64,000 nucleotides of DNA from Thermoanaerobacterium xylanolyticum LX-11 (GTDB lineage: Bacteria; Bacillota; Thermoanaerobacteria; Thermoanaerobacterales; Thermoanaerobacteraceae), in contig NC_015555.1 of NCBI RefSeq assembly GCF_000189775.2, positions 1,251,001 through 1,315,000 of the forward strand. Direction: 5' to 3'. The position numbers were made by a program, and so were the translations under genes. Under the pieces are notes generated by a model. The model made no database searches. It had not been told where the DNA came from and saw only the letters and a program-made list of their open reading frames with translations. Positions 24,999 through 33,652 of the stretch are shown here, piece after piece (the first letter of the stretch is position 1; each line of letters begins with the position of its first letter).

Positions 24999-25742
24999 AT
25001 GATTGATAAAGATAATGAAAGGAATGAAGATGTAAATGAACTTATAAGAAAATCTAAAAATAATGACAAGTCTTCAATGGAGAAGTTGCTGAAAGAAAAT
25101 AGCGGCCTTATTTGGAGTATAGTGAAGAAATTTTCTTACAGAGGATATGAGGCAGAAGATCTTTATCAGATTGGGTGTATAGGATTTGTAAAAGCCATTA
25201 ATAAGTTTGATGAATCCTATAATGTGAAATTATCCACGTATGCAGTACCAATCATAATAGGTGAGATAAAAAGGTTTTTGAGAGATGATGGACTTATTAA
25301 AGTTAGCCGATCATTAAAAGAATTGTCAAATAAAGCCTATTTTATGAAAGACAAATTGGAAAAGGAATTAAATAGAGAACCGACAATTCAAGAAATTGCA
25401 TCAAAGCTTGATGTTTCAGCAGAAGAAGTTGCGATGGCGTTTGAATCTACTGCCACTGCTGAATATCTATATGATAATTCTCAGCACAATGAAGATGATA
25501 ATTTACTTTTGATAGAAAAGATAGGAATCGATGAACAAGAATATGAAATTGAAGATAAGTTGGCTTTAAGAATGGTTTTAAAAAACTTAAATTCTCGTGA
25601 AAGACAGATAATCGTTTTGCGGTATTTTAAAGATATGACACAGACAGAGGTATCGAAAATCTTAGGCATATCACAAGTGCAAGTATCAAGAATTGAAAAG
25701 AAAGTTTTAAAAAAACTAAAAGAACAGTTACAAGAAGTGTAA
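24999..25742 (+). CDS. sigF: RNA polymerase sigma-F factor
   Basis: First forespore-specific sigma factor (SpoIIAC). The 247-aa protein has region 2 (EDLYQIGCIGFVKAINKFDE), region 3 (IQEIASKLDVSAEEV) and region 4 with the helix-turn-helix (MTQTEVSKILGISQVQVSRIEK). It is 9 nt after spoIIAB and followed by a terminator. Confidence 0.96.
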   Translation: MIDKDNERNEDVNELIRKSKNNDKSSMEKLLKENSGLIWSIVKKFSYRGYEAEDLYQIGCIGFVKAINKFDESYNVKLSTYAVPIIIGEIKRFLRDDGLIKVSRSLKELSNKAYFMKDKLEKELNREPTIQEIASKLDVSAEEVAMAFESTATAEYLYDNSQHNEDDNLLLIEKIGIDEQEYEIEDKLALRMVLKNLNSRERQIIVLRYFKDMTQTEVSKILGISQVQVSRIEKKVLKKLKEQLQEV

Positions 25743-25763
25743 AGTTATTTGCACTTCTTTTTG
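25732..25763 (+). terminator. Intrinsic terminator after sigF
   Basis: AAGAAGTG (25732-25739) pairs with CACTTCTT (25752-25759), then T-rich. The left arm overlaps the end of sigF. The T tract runs into the -35 of the following sigma-G promoter. Confidence 0.85.
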
Positions 25764-25791
25764 TATGAAAAAAACATATTGTCACATAATA
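25763..25791 (+). promoter_or_regulatory. Sigma-G promoter of the spoVA operon
   Basis: GTATG (25763-25767) matches the -35 GHATR, and CATAATA (25785-25791) is a full match to the -10 CATnMTA, with a 17-bp spacer. spoVA is a sigma-G operon in Bacillus. Here the promoter also covers a small membrane peptide and dodecin. Confidence 0.75.
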
Positions 25792-25813
25792 TTACTGTAT
25801 CGAGGTGTTACAA

Positions 25814-25948
25814 ATGAGAAAGCTTATTATAATTTTCTCAATAATTATATTTACTTTATCTGTCATTTACTTTTTAAAATATAGCACTAAAAAAATACCT
25901 GATAGTGCTGTACTTGTTTATTTAAAGGAGGAGTTAAAATGGCTGTAG
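25814..25948 (+). CDS. Small single-pass membrane peptide, forespore operon
   Basis: Short frame of 44 codons, ATG with GAGGTG (25802-25807) 6 nt upstream. The product is one hydrophobic helix (about residues 3-21, starting RKLIIIFSIIIF) followed by a polar tail. It ends 10 nt into the dodecin gene, so the ribosome site of dodecin lies within it and the two are translationally coupled. I recognise no family. The location directly after the sigma-G promoter suggests expression in the forespore. Confidence 0.6.
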   Translation: MRKLIIIFSIIIFTLSVIYFLKYSTKKIPDSAVLVYLKEELKWL

Positions 25949-26142
25949 TTAAAATTTTAAATGTCGTAGGAGATTCTACTAAAAGTTGGGATGATGCTAT
26001 ACAAAATGCGGTAGCAGAAGCATCAAAAACTGTAAACAATATATCGGGAATAGAAGTATTAAATCAAACTGCTAACGTAAAAGACGGTAAAATTGTCGAA
26101 TACAAAGCAAATATTCAAATAGCATTTAGAGTAGACAGATAA
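25939..26142 (+). CDS. Dodecin family flavin-binding protein
   Basis: 67-aa protein with the dodecin fold sequence (VVKILNVVGDSTKSWDDAIQ, AEASKTVNNISGIEVL, YKANIQIAFRVD). Dodecins assemble into dodecameric shells that store or buffer riboflavin, FMN or FAD. AAGGAGGAG (25927-25935) lies within the preceding peptide gene. A hairpin at 26145-26171 separates it from spoVAC. Placement in a sigma-G-type operon suggests flavin storage in spores (inference). Confidence 0.9.
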   Translation: MAVVKILNVVGDSTKSWDDAIQNAVAEASKTVNNISGIEVLNQTANVKDGKIVEYKANIQIAFRVDR

Positions 26143-26144
26143 AA

Positions 26145-26171
26145 AGTGGGCAACCATAATAGGTGCCCACT
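26145..26171 (+). other. Hairpin between dodecin and spoVAC
   Basis: Eight-bp perfect stem AGTGGGCA (26145-26152) / TGCCCACT (26164-26171) with no following T run. It is not a canonical terminator. It more likely stabilises or processes the upstream mRNA, or lowers spoVA expression relative to dodecin. Confidence 0.6.
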
Positions 26172-26198
26172 ATATATCGATTTTATGGAGGCATTAAA

Positions 26199-26648
26199 AT
26201 GGAAAAGGATATAAAGAAACAGCAAGAATACAAGGATATTGCACAGAAATATGAGCCAAAGCCTACTCTTTTAAAAAATGTTTTATGGGCTTTTGTGGTA
26301 GGTGGATTAATATGTGATGTTGGCCAATTTTTTTTAAATTTGTTTATTAATCGAGGAATGACTGCCGAACAAGCCGGAACACCAGTTGCAATCATAATGG
26401 TTTTTTTAGGCTCATTTTTAACTGGAATTGGTATTTACGATGACATTGGACGATTTGCAGGAGCTGGTTCTGTTGTGCCGATAACTGGTTTTGCTAATTC
26501 TATTGTTTCACCAGCTATGGAATTTAAAAGAGAAGGATTTGTTTTTGGAGTGGCTTCCAGAATGTTTAACATAGCGGGTCCGGTTATAGTTTACGGAGTT
26601 GGTACCTCTATTATCGTAGGGCTTATATACTATTTTCTAAAAGGGTGA
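26199..26648 (+). CDS. spoVAC: Stage V sporulation protein AC
   Basis: Membrane component of the SpoVA channel that moves dipicolinate into and out of spores; SpoVAC behaves as a mechanosensitive channel. The 149-aa protein has membrane segments at about 25-48, 60-82, 95-110 and 125-147, and the family stretch VGGLICDVGQFFLN. ATGGAGGC lies upstream. It is the first of a minimal AC-AD-AE set, without AA, AB, AEa or AF. Confidence 0.94.
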   Translation: MEKDIKKQQEYKDIAQKYEPKPTLLKNVLWAFVVGGLICDVGQFFLNLFINRGMTAEQAGTPVAIIMVFLGSFLTGIGIYDDIGRFAGAGSVVPITGFANSIVSPAMEFKREGFVFGVASRMFNIAGPVIVYGVGTSIIVGLIYYFLKG

Positions 26649-26653
26649 TTACT

Positions 26654-27667
26654 ATGGCAATAAAAAAAATGGGATCGCAAACCGTTAAATTTGCAAATCC
26701 ACCTTCTATTATATCATCTGGCACAATAGTTGGACCAAAAGAAGGACAAGGACCTTTAAAAGATTATTTTGATATGATTTTGACTGATGATACTTACGGT
26801 GAAAAAAGCTGGGAAAAAGCTGAATGCAAAATGTTTCAAGACTCTGTAAATTTAGCCCTTAAAAAAGCAAGTTTAAATATTTCAGACATTGATTATTTGA
26901 TAGGTGGAGATCTTTTAAATCAAATAATTACTTCTAGTTTTGCTGCTAGACAATTTAATGTACCTACATTTGGATTATATGGAGCTTGTTCTACAATGGC
27001 TGAAGGATTGTCAATAGCTTCTATGTTAATAGATGGAGGATTTGCAGATTATATTATTGTTACAACATCTAGTCATTTTTCTACTGCTGAAAGACAATAC
27101 AGATTTCCATTAGAGCAAGGTGTCCAAAGGCCATTTACATCTCAGTGGACGGTGACAGGATCAGGTTCATCATTGTTGTCATCCAATGGCACAGGTCCAT
27201 ATATAACGCACGTTACAACAGGAAAAGTTGTTGATTTAGGAATGAAAGATGCAAACAATATGGGTGCTGCTATGGCGCCTGCTGCAGCAGATACAATTTT
27301 GACACATTTTAATGATACAGGTTTTACAATAAACGATTATGATTTAATAATAACTGGAGACATGGCAAGAGTTGGGAAAAGCATCCTGATAGAGTTGCTT
27401 AGTAAAGAGGGTATGAATATTGAAGATAAATATAAAGATTGTGGAATAGAAATATATGATGAATCACAAGATGTGCATTCGGGGGGAAGTGGAGCAGGGT
27501 GCTCTGCAGTAGTTTTAAATGGTTGGTTGCTTCAGCAGATAAAAAGCGGAATTTACAATAGGGTTTTATTTATAGCTACAGGGGCTTTGCTATCGCCGAC
27601 AAGCACACAACAAGGTGAGTCAATACCAGGTATAGCTCATGCAGTTACAATTTCAAATTACACGTAG
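26654..27667 (+). CDS. spoVAD: Stage V sporulation protein AD
   Basis: Soluble thiolase/KAS-fold protein that binds dipicolinic acid at the SpoVA channel. The 337-aa protein shows the family sequence KKMGSQTVKFANPPSI, FGLYGACSTMAEGLS and DVHSGGSGAGCSAVV. GGGTGATT (26643-26650) precedes ATG 26654. It sits between spoVAC and spoVAE. Confidence 0.95.
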   Translation: MAIKKMGSQTVKFANPPSIISSGTIVGPKEGQGPLKDYFDMILTDDTYGEKSWEKAECKMFQDSVNLALKKASLNISDIDYLIGGDLLNQIITSSFAARQFNVPTFGLYGACSTMAEGLSIASMLIDGGFADYIIVTTSSHFSTAERQYRFPLEQGVQRPFTSQWTVTGSGSSLLSSNGTGPYITHVTTGKVVDLGMKDANNMGAAMAPAAADTILTHFNDTGFTINDYDLIITGDMARVGKSILIELLSKEGMNIEDKYKDCGIEIYDESQDVHSGGSGAGCSAVVLNGWLLQQIKSGIYNRVLFIATGALLSPTSTQQGESIPGIAHAVTISNYT

Positions 27668-27682
27668 AGGAGGTTGATACAA

Positions 27683-28039
27683 TTGGATTATTTACGTGCT
27701 TTTCTTGTAGGTGGAATAATTTGTGTGATTGCTCAAATATTAATGGACAAAACAAAGCTTACACCCGCAAGAATTTTAGTTTTGTATGTTACAGTAGGAG
27801 CTATATTAGGTGGTATAGGAATATACAAGAAAATAATAGATTTCGGAGGTGCTGGTGCAACTGTTCCGCTTCTTGGCTTTGGCAATTCTTTAGCACAAGG
27901 TACAATCAAAGCAGTAAAAAAAGATGGTATCACTGGTGCTTTTACAGGTGGACTGACGGCAACAGCAGGTGGTATTGCTGCAGCAATTTTTTTTGGTTAT
28001 TTGTTTTCTATAATATTTAATCCACGTACTAAAAAATGA
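27683..28039 (+). CDS. spoVAE: Stage V sporulation protein AE
   Basis: Small polytopic membrane protein of the SpoVA channel. The 118-aa protein has a Gly/Ala-rich sequence (AFLVGGIICVIAQILMD, GAGATVPLLGFGNSLAQG). TTG 27683 is chosen because GAGGAGG (27667-27673) is 9 nt upstream; the TTG at 27674 abuts it. It closes the operon; a terminator follows. Confidence 0.94.
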   Translation: MDYLRAFLVGGIICVIAQILMDKTKLTPARILVLYVTVGAILGGIGIYKKIIDFGGAGATVPLLGFGNSLAQGTIKAVKKDGITGAFTGGLTATAGGIAAAIFFGYLFSIIFNPRTKK

Positions 28040-28050
28040 TATTTATAGAA

Positions 28051-28083
28051 AAGCATAATTCATGGGATTATGCTTATTTTTTT
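28051..28083 (+). terminator. Intrinsic terminator after spoVAE
   Basis: AAGCATAAT (28051-28059) pairs perfectly with ATTATGCTT (28067-28075), 7-nt loop, followed by a run of T. Confidence 0.9.
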
Positions 28084-28092
28084 GTACAAATA

Positions 28093-28101
28093 TGATATAA
28101 T
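28093..28101 (+). promoter_or_regulatory. Extended -10 promoter of cca operon
   Basis: TGATATAAT: perfect -10 (28096-28101) with the extended TGn element, directly after a terminator and 36 bp before the likely cca start. No good -35 is visible, as is common for extended -10 promoters. Confidence 0.55.
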
Positions 28102-28136
28102 AATTAAAGCATATTAGTGAGAAAGAGGGAGTTCTT

Positions 28137-29321
28137 ATAGATAGAGATATACTTTTAATTTTAAAAGATATGTCGGAGAAAATTGGGGTAAATGCGTATA
28201 TTGTAGGAGGATACGTAAGAGACAAATTGTTAAATTTAGAAAGTGATGACATTGATATTACGGTAGAAGGCGATGGAATAAAATTTGCTTTTATGCTCAA
28301 TGAAATTTTAAATGGTGATATAGAGGTACATGACAAATTTGAAACTGCTAAAATAAAAACCAGAGATTTTGAGTTAGATATTGTATCTGCAAGAAAAGAA
28401 CATTATGAACGCCCCGGAATGTTGCCAGTCGTCCAACGAGCCAGTCTTGCTGATGATATTAAAAGAAGAGATTTCACGATAAATATGCTGGCATTAGATG
28501 TAAAAACAAATCAAATCATTGATATATATAACGGTGCAGACGACATAAAAAATAAATTAATTAGAGTCGTACATGATAAAAGTTTTGTTGACGATCCAAC
28601 GAGGATTTTTAGGGCAATAAGATACAGTGGAAGATTAGGTTTTAAAATAGAACAACATACTGAATGGTTGTTAAGGAAGTCTATATCTGACGGTGATATT
28701 TTTAATGTATCTGCCGATAGAATTATGAATGAAATTTATTTGATATTAAAAGAGAAGAATCCTGAACCTATAGTAAAGTTAATGAAGTATTACCAGCTTG
28801 ATAAGGAATTATTTTGTGGTATAAAGATTAATACAACAAATTTGAATACAAGTCTTGAAAAAGGCAATACATTATTGTATAGATTTTTGTTGCTTTTCTA
28901 TAATGCTACAAACGAAGATGCTGATTGTTTAATTAGAAAATACAATTTAAAACGTGAATATTTAAGTGGATTATCTGATATTCTCAATATAAAAATGAAT
29001 ATGTCTAACTTAAATGAAAATGTATCTATTTTCAATACATTAAAAGATAAGAGAATAGAAGCAATATCTGCAGTACATGCTATGGAAGACTTAAATATAA
29101 AACAAGCCATTGAAAAATATTATGATTTGGCAAAATTAAAAAGATTAGAAATAAATGGTGACGACATAAAAAGATTAGGACTTCAACCGTCGCCAATTTA
29201 CAAAGAAATTTTAGATAAAATATTGATGGACAAAATTTTAGGCAAGATAAAAGATCGAGAAGATGAGATTAAAACTCTATTACATTATGTAGAAAAAGTT
29301 AAAAGAGGTGAAAAGATTTGA
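28137..29321 (+). CDS. tRNA nucleotidyltransferase / poly(A) polymerase family protein
   Basis: Class II nucleotidyltransferase that adds CCA (or only A) to tRNA 3' ends. It has VGGYVRDKLL, the catalytic DDIDITVEG, RRDFTINMLALD and the RNA-binding DDPTRIFRAIRYSGRLGF; no HD domain is seen. The first ATG (28170) would leave only eight residues before the nucleotidyl core and has no ribosome site. GAGGGAG (28125-28131) is instead 5 nt before ATA 28137, which opens the same frame and restores the N-terminal helix (DRDILLILKDMSEKIG). I therefore propose AUA initiation (394 aa), otherwise 383 aa from 28170. Confidence 0.8.
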   Translation: MDRDILLILKDMSEKIGVNAYIVGGYVRDKLLNLESDDIDITVEGDGIKFAFMLNEILNGDIEVHDKFETAKIKTRDFELDIVSARKEHYERPGMLPVVQRASLADDIKRRDFTINMLALDVKTNQIIDIYNGADDIKNKLIRVVHDKSFVDDPTRIFRAIRYSGRLGFKIEQHTEWLLRKSISDGDIFNVSADRIMNEIYLILKEKNPEPIVKLMKYYQLDKELFCGIKINTTNLNTSLEKGNTLLYRFLLLFYNATNEDADCLIRKYNLKREYLSGLSDILNIKMNMSNLNENVSIFNTLKDKRIEAISAVHAMEDLNIKQAIEKYYDLAKLKRLEINGDDIKRLGLQPSPIYKEILDKILMDKILGKIKDREDEIKTLLHYVEKVKRGEKI

Positions 29322-29932
29322 ATGCATTATTAAGCTATTTAATTAGAATTCCGGCATTGATAATCGCAATGAGTTTTCATGAGTTTAGTCATGGATATGT
29401 AGCAGATAAATTAGGCGATCCTACGCCTAGGCAAAGCGGGAGACTTACATTAAATCCACTGGCCCACATAGATCCTTTAGGGCTAATTATGCTGTTTATT
29501 ATATACTTTGGGTGGGCTAAGCCAGTACCGATAAATCCGTATTATTTTAAAGACAGAAAAAAAGGCGTTTTATATGTGGCATTGGCTGGACCACTTTCTA
29601 ACGTTTTTTTGGCCATAATAACGCGAATTCTGTTGTTTTATTTTGGAAACATTCCTGTATTAGGACTTTTTTTGACTATACTCTATCAATACAATTTGGT
29701 TTTTGCTGTGTTTAATATAATTCCTATTCCACCATTAGATGGTTCAAAGGTTTTGTGGAGCATTCTTCCTCAGAAAGAAGCATATATTTATTCGCAATAT
29801 GAACAATATGGACAAATTGCTTTGCTTTTGCTTCTATTTACAGGAATAATTAATTTATTTATGACTCCGCTAATGATGGGGTTAGATAAACTGATTTCTA
29901 AAATAATTTTGTTTCCGTTTGGAGTGGGATAA
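29318..29932 (+). CDS. Site-2 protease family (M50) membrane metalloprotease
   Basis: 204-aa integral membrane protein with the zinc-binding HEFSHG (HExxH) in the first half and the second metal-ligand motif IPIPPLDGSKV. The arrangement matches the short RseP/SpoIVFB-unrelated YwhC-type branch. The substrate is unknown. TTG 29318 follows GAGGTG (29305-29310). It overlaps cca by 4 nt and scpA by 1 nt; the position before scpA/scpB is common in Clostridia. Confidence 0.88.
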   Translation: MNALLSYLIRIPALIIAMSFHEFSHGYVADKLGDPTPRQSGRLTLNPLAHIDPLGLIMLFIIYFGWAKPVPINPYYFKDRKKGVLYVALAGPLSNVFLAIITRILLFYFGNIPVLGLFLTILYQYNLVFAVFNIIPIPPLDGSKVLWSILPQKEAYIYSQYEQYGQIALLLLLFTGIINLFMTPLMMGLDKLISKIILFPFGVG

Positions 29933-30642
29933 TGTACAACATTAAAATAGAATCTTTTGAAGGACCTTTTGATCTTTTATTTCATCTTATAGAAAAAAAC
30001 GAAATAGATATAAAAGATATACCGATTGCATCTGTTTTTGACCAATACATGGAATATTTAAAAGCTATGCAAGAAATGGACTTGGATATTGCAACAGAGT
30101 TTATTTTAATGGCTGCTACATTGCTTGAGATAAAGTCAAGTATGCTTTTACCAAAGCAAAATGTCGAAGGACAGCAAATGACAATGGCTGATGCAGATCC
30201 TCGAGAAGAATTGGTGGAAAAGTTGATTGAGTATAAAAAATATAAAAGTGTTGCAAATAGACTGAAAGACTTAAATACATTAGGTACTAAATTTTTTAGA
30301 GACGAGCCTGAAATAAAATATGTTGATAAATCGCTTTGCCTTAATTATTCGGCCATCGACTTAAAAAAAGCTTATGTGAAGATTCTTCAAAAGTCCAGCG
30401 ACAATGTTATGCCAATTAAATATGCAAAAGATCAAATTACAATCGATGACAAAATAAAGGAGATATTAAAGAAACTAATAGTTACTCCTGTGATTAAATT
30501 TGGCGATTTCTTAAAGAATTTACGAAAGATAGAAAAAATTGTTTCGTTTGTAGCACTTTTGGAATTGATTAAGTTAAATAAAGTTGCGGCTGAGCAAAAA
30601 AATGCATTTGGAGACATAATTATAAAAAGTCTAAAGAGGTGA
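29932..30642 (+). CDS. scpA: Segregation and condensation protein A
   Basis: Kleisin of the SMC-ScpAB condensin that compacts and segregates origins. The 236-aa protein has the N-terminal family sequence FEGPFDLLFHLIEKNEIDIKDI, TEFILMAATLLEIKSSMLLP and a C-terminal winged helix (VSFVALLELIKLNKVAAEQ). Its partner scpB is 4 nt downstream. The smc gene is not in the window. Confidence 0.95.
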   Translation: MYNIKIESFEGPFDLLFHLIEKNEIDIKDIPIASVFDQYMEYLKAMQEMDLDIATEFILMAATLLEIKSSMLLPKQNVEGQQMTMADADPREELVEKLIEYKKYKSVANRLKDLNTLGTKFFRDEPEIKYVDKSLCLNYSAIDLKKAYVKILQKSSDNVMPIKYAKDQITIDDKIKEILKKLIVTPVIKFGDFLKNLRKIEKIVSFVALLELIKLNKVAAEQKNAFGDIIIKSLKR

Positions 30643-30646
30643 AATA

Positions 30647-31153
30647 ATGGATATAGATTGCATAATAGAGTCTATACTATTTGCGGCTGGCAGACCTGTA
30701 AAGATAAAAACTTTAAGTGATGTATTGAATATATCTACAAAAGAAGTTATTGAATCTTTTAATAGATTAAAAAGCGATTATGAAAGAGAAAATAGAGGAG
30801 TAAAAGTCTTGATGATAAATGATTCAATTGTGATGTCTTCAAATGAAGTATATGCAGAATATATAAAAAAGGCATTAGGACTTGATATAAAGCAAGGATT
30901 ATCCCAAGCCGCATTAGAAGTTTTGTCTATAATCGCTTATAACCAGCCTATTACAAGAATCGACATAGAAAAAATAAGAGGTGTAAAGTGCGAGAAAGCA
31001 ATTAATACCTTATTAGAATTTAATTTAATTAAAGAAGATGGTAGAATAAATGCTCCAGGCCGTGCAATACTTTATTCTACAACTGATGAATTTCTGAAGT
31101 ACTTTAATTTGCCTTCTTTAAAAGACTTGCCTCCATTAGACGATATTACTTAG
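30647..31153 (+). CDS. scpB: Segregation and condensation protein B
   Basis: Dimeric winged-helix partner that binds ScpA. The 168-aa protein has the family sequence LFAAGRPVKIKTLSDVL, the LSQAALEVLSIIAYNQPITR motif and DEFLKYFNLPSLKDLP at the end. AGAGGTG precedes the ATG. Confidence 0.95.
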   Translation: MDIDCIIESILFAAGRPVKIKTLSDVLNISTKEVIESFNRLKSDYERENRGVKVLMINDSIVMSSNEVYAEYIKKALGLDIKQGLSQAALEVLSIIAYNQPITRIDIEKIRGVKCEKAINTLLEFNLIKEDGRINAPGRAILYSTTDEFLKYFNLPSLKDLPPLDDIT

Positions 31154-31200
31154 TATTTTATTTTTATTATTGAAAACAATATATTTGAGAAGGTGAATTG

Positions 31201-31908
31201 ATGTTTTCTCTTTATATATTATTAATTTTGCTTGTAGTAATATTTATTTTTATTTACCCTATGACTTTTAAAGTGCACTATGACAATTATGGTGTAAATT
31301 TTATTTTAAATATATACATATATATTGTTCGATTCGCTAAAATTGCCAGCCTAAACGTTAATTATAAAAGAATTGATAAAAATGATAGAGCAGAATTGTC
31401 ATTAAAAATATTGGGAATTAGATTGATGAATGTAGTCGTTGATATTGTTAATTTTACTCTAAAAGACAATAGACCGGTAATAAAGTATGAAGTGCATAAA
31501 GCCTTTTTTTTAAAATTCCCAAAAAAATCAGAAAAGAGAAAAATGCTAAGTTTACATGATGTACATAGAATAATAGATTTATTTAATTCAAATAAGATTA
31601 TGATTCATGAAATGAGTCAAAGCATTAAAAAATCTATAGTAATTAAAAAATTAAGATTAAATGTAGATGAGGGATTTACTGATGCAGCTTTTACATCCAT
31701 TGCATATGGAATTATTAATTTTGTAATTTATACGCTAATTGTTCCTGTCTATTGCAGCATAAAATTTTTAACTAAGCCTTCTATATCTATAAACCCTCAT
31801 TTTGGAGAAAATATTTTAAAAAGCGACTTTGATTGCATATTAGATTTTAGATATGGTAATATTATAGTTAATGGTATTAAATTCTTAAAAAATTTTAAAC
31901 GGAGGTGA
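31201..31908 (+). CDS. DUF2953 domain-containing protein
   Basis: 235-aa protein with an N-terminal membrane segment (about 1-20), a hydrophobic helix near residues 160-185 and the DUF2953 pattern at the C terminus (INPHFGENILKSDFDCILDFRYGNIIVNGIKFL). It is usually encoded immediately before ytfJ, as here (6-nt gap), and is the counterpart of Bacillus ytfI. A sporulation link is likely but the role is unknown. ATG 31201 has GAAGGTG upstream. Confidence 0.82.
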   Translation: MFSLYILLILLVVIFIFIYPMTFKVHYDNYGVNFILNIYIYIVRFAKIASLNVNYKRIDKNDRAELSLKILGIRLMNVVVDIVNFTLKDNRPVIKYEVHKAFFLKFPKKSEKRKMLSLHDVHRIIDLFNSNKIMIHEMSQSIKKSIVIKKLRLNVDEGFTDAAFTSIAYGIINFVIYTLIVPVYCSIKFLTKPSISINPHFGENILKSDFDCILDFRYGNIIVNGIKFLKNFKRR

Positions 31909-31914
31909 TTTTGG

Positions 31915-32361
31915 ATGAGCGATCATCCTATTGAAGGATTAATGAAGACGACTATGGAAAGTCTTAAGGAAATGATAGATGTAAATACAATCGTTGGGGA
32001 TGCGGTAGAAGCTCCAGACGGAACAGTGATCATTCCAATTTCAAGGGTAACGTTTGGTTTTGCTGCTGGTGGTGGAGAGTTTCAGATGACGCAAAATAAA
32101 GACAAAGAACAAAATCAAAATAATGGACAATCAAACATGCCATTTGGCGGTGGCAGTGGTGCAGGCGTTTCTTTGCAGCCAGTTGCATTTATGGTTGTAG
32201 GGCAAGGACAGATAAGACTTTTGCCAGTAAATCAAAATGCGATGGTTGAAAGAATAATTGATTTGGCACCTAAGTTAATGGAGGAGCTTCAAAATGTTTT
32301 TAATAAAAACAAGACTTATAAAAAATCAACTCCAATAACTGTAACAAATAACATAGATTGA
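31915..32361 (+). CDS. ytfJ: GerW family sporulation protein YtfJ
   Basis: 148-aa GerW/YtfJ family protein, needed in Bacillus for normal germination via Ca-dipicolinate-type responses. Features are the N-terminal HPIEGLMKTTMESLKEMIDV, a Gly-rich middle (PFGGGSGAGVSLQPVAFMVVG) and a C-terminal helix. A strong GGAGGTGA lies 8 nt upstream, at the end of the DUF2953 gene. Confidence 0.9.
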   Translation: MSDHPIEGLMKTTMESLKEMIDVNTIVGDAVEAPDGTVIIPISRVTFGFAAGGGEFQMTQNKDKEQNQNNGQSNMPFGGGSGAGVSLQPVAFMVVGQGQIRLLPVNQNAMVERIIDLAPKLMEELQNVFNKNKTYKKSTPITVTNNID

Positions 32362-32418
32362 TTTATTAGGTAACAAGCGGGTCATAATGTGAGGTATTAA
32401 CTTTCAAGGAGGACAGTA

Positions 32419-33564
32419 ATGAAGAAAATACTTGTATTAGTGCTTATTTTTACTTTCCTTATGACCCCTACAAACATAGAAGCTGAGAATTTAAAACCTC
32501 CTCAGATTGCTGCAAAAGCTGCAATTGTAATGGATCAGAAATCTGGCAGAATTCTTTTTGAAAAAAATATAAGTGAAAAACTTCCTATGGCAAGTACAAC
32601 CAAAATCATGACATTGTTGTTGGCTTTAGAATACGGCAATTTAAATGATATTGTAACTGTCAGCAAAAAAGCTGCAAGTGTAGGTGGATCTTCAATATGG
32701 CTTTCGCCTGGAGAAAAAATTTCAATGATAAATTTATTGTACGGTTTGATGTTAAACTCAGGGAATGATGCTGCAACCGCAATTGCAGAACATATAAGTG
32801 GCAGTGTTGATAAGTTTGTCGAGCTTATGAATAAAAAAGCTAAAGAAATTGGAGCATATAATACAAATTTTGTTACACCTTCAGGCCTTGATATCGGAAT
32901 AGACAACCATTATACAACTGCTTATGATTTAGCTTTAATTACAAGATACGCTTTTAATAATTACAATAAATTCGCTGAAATAGTATCAACAAAAGAAAAG
33001 ACGATTCCTTGGGACGGAAAAGAATACGATAGGTATTTGCGAAATAAAAATAAGATGCTTTGGCAATATGAAGGAGCTGATGGAGTAAAAACAGGGTTTA
33101 CTAATAAGGCTGGCAGATGTTTAGTAGCTTCGGCATCGAGAAATGGTCAAAGGCTAATATCTGTAGTATTAAACAGCGGTCCAATGTGGGAAGACACACA
33201 AAAAATTTTAGATTACTCTTTTGCAAATTATACTCCAATTAAGATCATTTCGAAAGGTCAGATGATAAAGACCATAAGTGTTGTTAGTGGCAAGGAAAAA
33301 TATCTGCCGCTTGTGTATAATAGTGATTTTATATTGCCAATTTCAAAAGATGAGGAGATAAACGTTAAAATTGATTATAGCCTACCTAAATCTGTAAAAG
33401 CACCAATAGGAATTGGAGAAAAGATGGGTGTAGCTATTGTAAAATTGAATGATAATCAGATTGCGACTATCGATGTTGTTGCAGGCAAAAACATTGACAA
33501 AAGGGATTACGAGTTTAATTTTAAAACCATCATAAAGAATTGGATTGACATATTTCAATATTAA
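32419..33564 (+). CDS. D-alanyl-D-alanine carboxypeptidase (second copy)
   Basis: 381-aa penicillin-binding protein with a signal peptide (about 1-22, ending NIEAE), S-x-x-K in MASTTKIM, S-x-N in NSGNDAAT, KTG in GVKTGFTN and a C-terminal PBP5-like domain. It is paralogous to DacF at 22961. Location after ytfJ is typical of dacB/dacF-type sporulation carboxypeptidases in Clostridia; assignment between DacA and DacB is open. AAGGAGG precedes; a terminator follows. Confidence 0.9.
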   Translation: MKKILVLVLIFTFLMTPTNIEAENLKPPQIAAKAAIVMDQKSGRILFEKNISEKLPMASTTKIMTLLLALEYGNLNDIVTVSKKAASVGGSSIWLSPGEKISMINLLYGLMLNSGNDAATAIAEHISGSVDKFVELMNKKAKEIGAYNTNFVTPSGLDIGIDNHYTTAYDLALITRYAFNNYNKFAEIVSTKEKTIPWDGKEYDRYLRNKNKMLWQYEGADGVKTGFTNKAGRCLVASASRNGQRLISVVLNSGPMWEDTQKILDYSFANYTPIKIISKGQMIKTISVVSGKEKYLPLVYNSDFILPISKDEEINVKIDYSLPKSVKAPIGIGEKMGVAIVKLNDNQIATIDVVAGKNIDKRDYEFNFKTIIKNWIDIFQY

Positions 33565-33592
33565 ACTCCTGGTATGTACCAGGAGTTTTTTG
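33563..33592 (+). terminator. Intrinsic terminator after the second carboxypeptidase
   Basis: AACTCCTGGTA pairs with TACCAGGAGTT around a 2-nt loop (33564-33587), followed by a T run. Very stable. Confidence 0.92.
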
Positions 33593-33652
33593 TAACTTTT
33601 TTTTTATTTGAGAATAACATAAATATGTAAAATTTCTTTAGGAGATGGTTAA

